DNA of 14,441 nucleotides from Frankiaceae bacterium (lineage in GTDB: Bacteria > Actinomycetota > Actinomycetes > Mycobacteriales > SCTD01): NCBI GenBank assembly GCA_026786045.1, contig JAJAYV010000189.1, forward strand, positions 1 to 14,441. The letters run 5' to 3'. Below are positions 13,906 through 14,441 of the stretch, one piece after another. Both the position numbers and the translations under genes were made by a program. Below the pieces are notes generated by a model. It did no database searches and was not told where the DNA came from. It was given only the letters and a program-made list of their open reading frames with translations. Every line of letters starts with the position of its first letter. Position 1 is the stretch's first letter.

Positions 13906-13911
13906 GCAGGG

Positions 13912-14441
13912 GTGAGCCTCTACCGGGACGAGGGTGTCGTCCTGCGGGTGCAGAAGCTCGGCGAGGCCGACCGGATCATCACGCTGCTGACGCGCCGGCA
14001 CGGCCGGGTGCGCGCCGTGGCCAAGGGCGTGCGGCGGACCCGATCGAAGTTCGGCGCGACGGTCGAGCCGTTCAGCCACGTCGACCTGCAGCTCTACGCC
14101 GGTCGCTCGCTCGACATCGTCGTGCAGGCCGAGAGCCTCACCGCCTACGGCGAGCGGCTGGTCGCCGACTACGGCCGCTACACCGCCGGCACCGCCGTCC
14201 TGGAGACCGCCGAGCGGCTGACGGCGGAGGAGCGCGAGCCCTCGCTGCGGCTGTTCCTGCTCGTGGTCGGGGCGCTGCGCGCACTGGCCGGCGGCGGGCC
14301 CGACGCGCTCGCGCCGCGCGACCCGTCGATGGTCCTCGACGCCTTCCTGCTGCGCGCCATGTCGGTCGCCGGCTACGCCCCCGCGCTGGCCGACTGCGCC
14401 CGATGTGGGACGCCCGGTCCGCATCGCGCGTTCTCCATCCC
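13912..14441 (+). CDS. recO: DNA repair protein RecO (5' part, runs off the window)
   Basis: The first 176 residues of RecO, which loads RecA on SSB-coated single-stranded DNA and anneals strands in the RecFOR pathway. The N-terminal OB-fold begins SLYRDEGVVLRVQKLGEADRIITLLTRRHGRVRAVAKGVRR, quoted here only as residues 2-42 of the family pattern; its key parts are EGVVL, GEADRI and AKGVRR. Basic residues there contact DNA. The helical domain follows, and the zinc motif begins with C162 and C165 (CARCG) just before the window ends. Family length is about 250 residues, so roughly the last third is missing. It lies 64 nt after era, the usual actinobacterial order. Confidence 0.95.
   Translation, partial: MSLYRDEGVVLRVQKLGEADRIITLLTRRHGRVRAVAKGVRRTRSKFGATVEPFSHVDLQLYAGRSLDIVVQAESLTAYGERLVADYGRYTAGTAVLETAERLTAEEREPSLRLFLLVVGALRALAGGGPDALAPRDPSMVLDAFLLRAMSVAGYAPALADCARCGTPGPHRAFSI

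Overview
This window is a very GC-rich, gene-dense stretch of chromosome from an actinobacterium (Actinomycetota). Three things point there: the strong G/C bias in codon third positions, the many GTG starts (at least ten of the genes), and the gene order hrcA-dnaJ-rsmE ... phoH-ybeY ... corC - cytidine-deaminase-like - era-recO. That order is the one known from mycobacteria and streptomycetes. The genus cannot be fixed from the sequence.

Layout. 1-374 holds little beyond a possible 16-residue Cys-rich micro-ORF (134-184, minus). 375-437 folds as a three-way junction carrying the 5' half of a TPP riboswitch but lacking the pyrophosphate-binding arm. It sits directly in front of a broken APH/choline-kinase-family gene (442-1350) that has at least two frameshifts and an internal deletion removing the catalytic loop. 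A GMC-family flavin oxidoreductase follows (1398-3239). Next is the heat-shock unit: promoter plus CIRCE operator, hrcA, dnaJ (dnaJ2 type) and rsmE, tightly overlapped. A HIT hydrolase comes next, then phoH-ybeY. On the minus strand lies a complete zinc-uptake operon, znuA-znuC-znuB-zur (11136-8172). A divergent intergenic region follows, then plus-strand corC, a catalytically dead cytidine-deaminase-like gene, era and the 5' part of recO, which runs off the window end.

How the genes work together. HrcA represses its own transcript through CIRCE and so controls dnaJ. RsmE, YbeY, Era and PhoH belong to ribosome maturation and RNA metabolism. ZnuABC imports Zn2+, and Zur, encoded last in the same operon, probably represses it at a box overlapping the znuA promoter. 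That promoter is placed for a leaderless znuA mRNA. RecO belongs to RecFOR recombination repair.

The most notable items are the truncated TPP aptamer next to a decayed kinase, a 5-bp tandem duplication that accounts for one of that gene's frameshifts, a triple 8-bp repeat that appears to have pulled apart the znuA/znuC overlap, a His-rich tail on ZnuC, and the znu/zur operon lying inside the usual ybeY-corC junction. I found no CRISPR array, insertion sequence, prophage, tRNA or rRNA, and no clearly novel multi-gene system.
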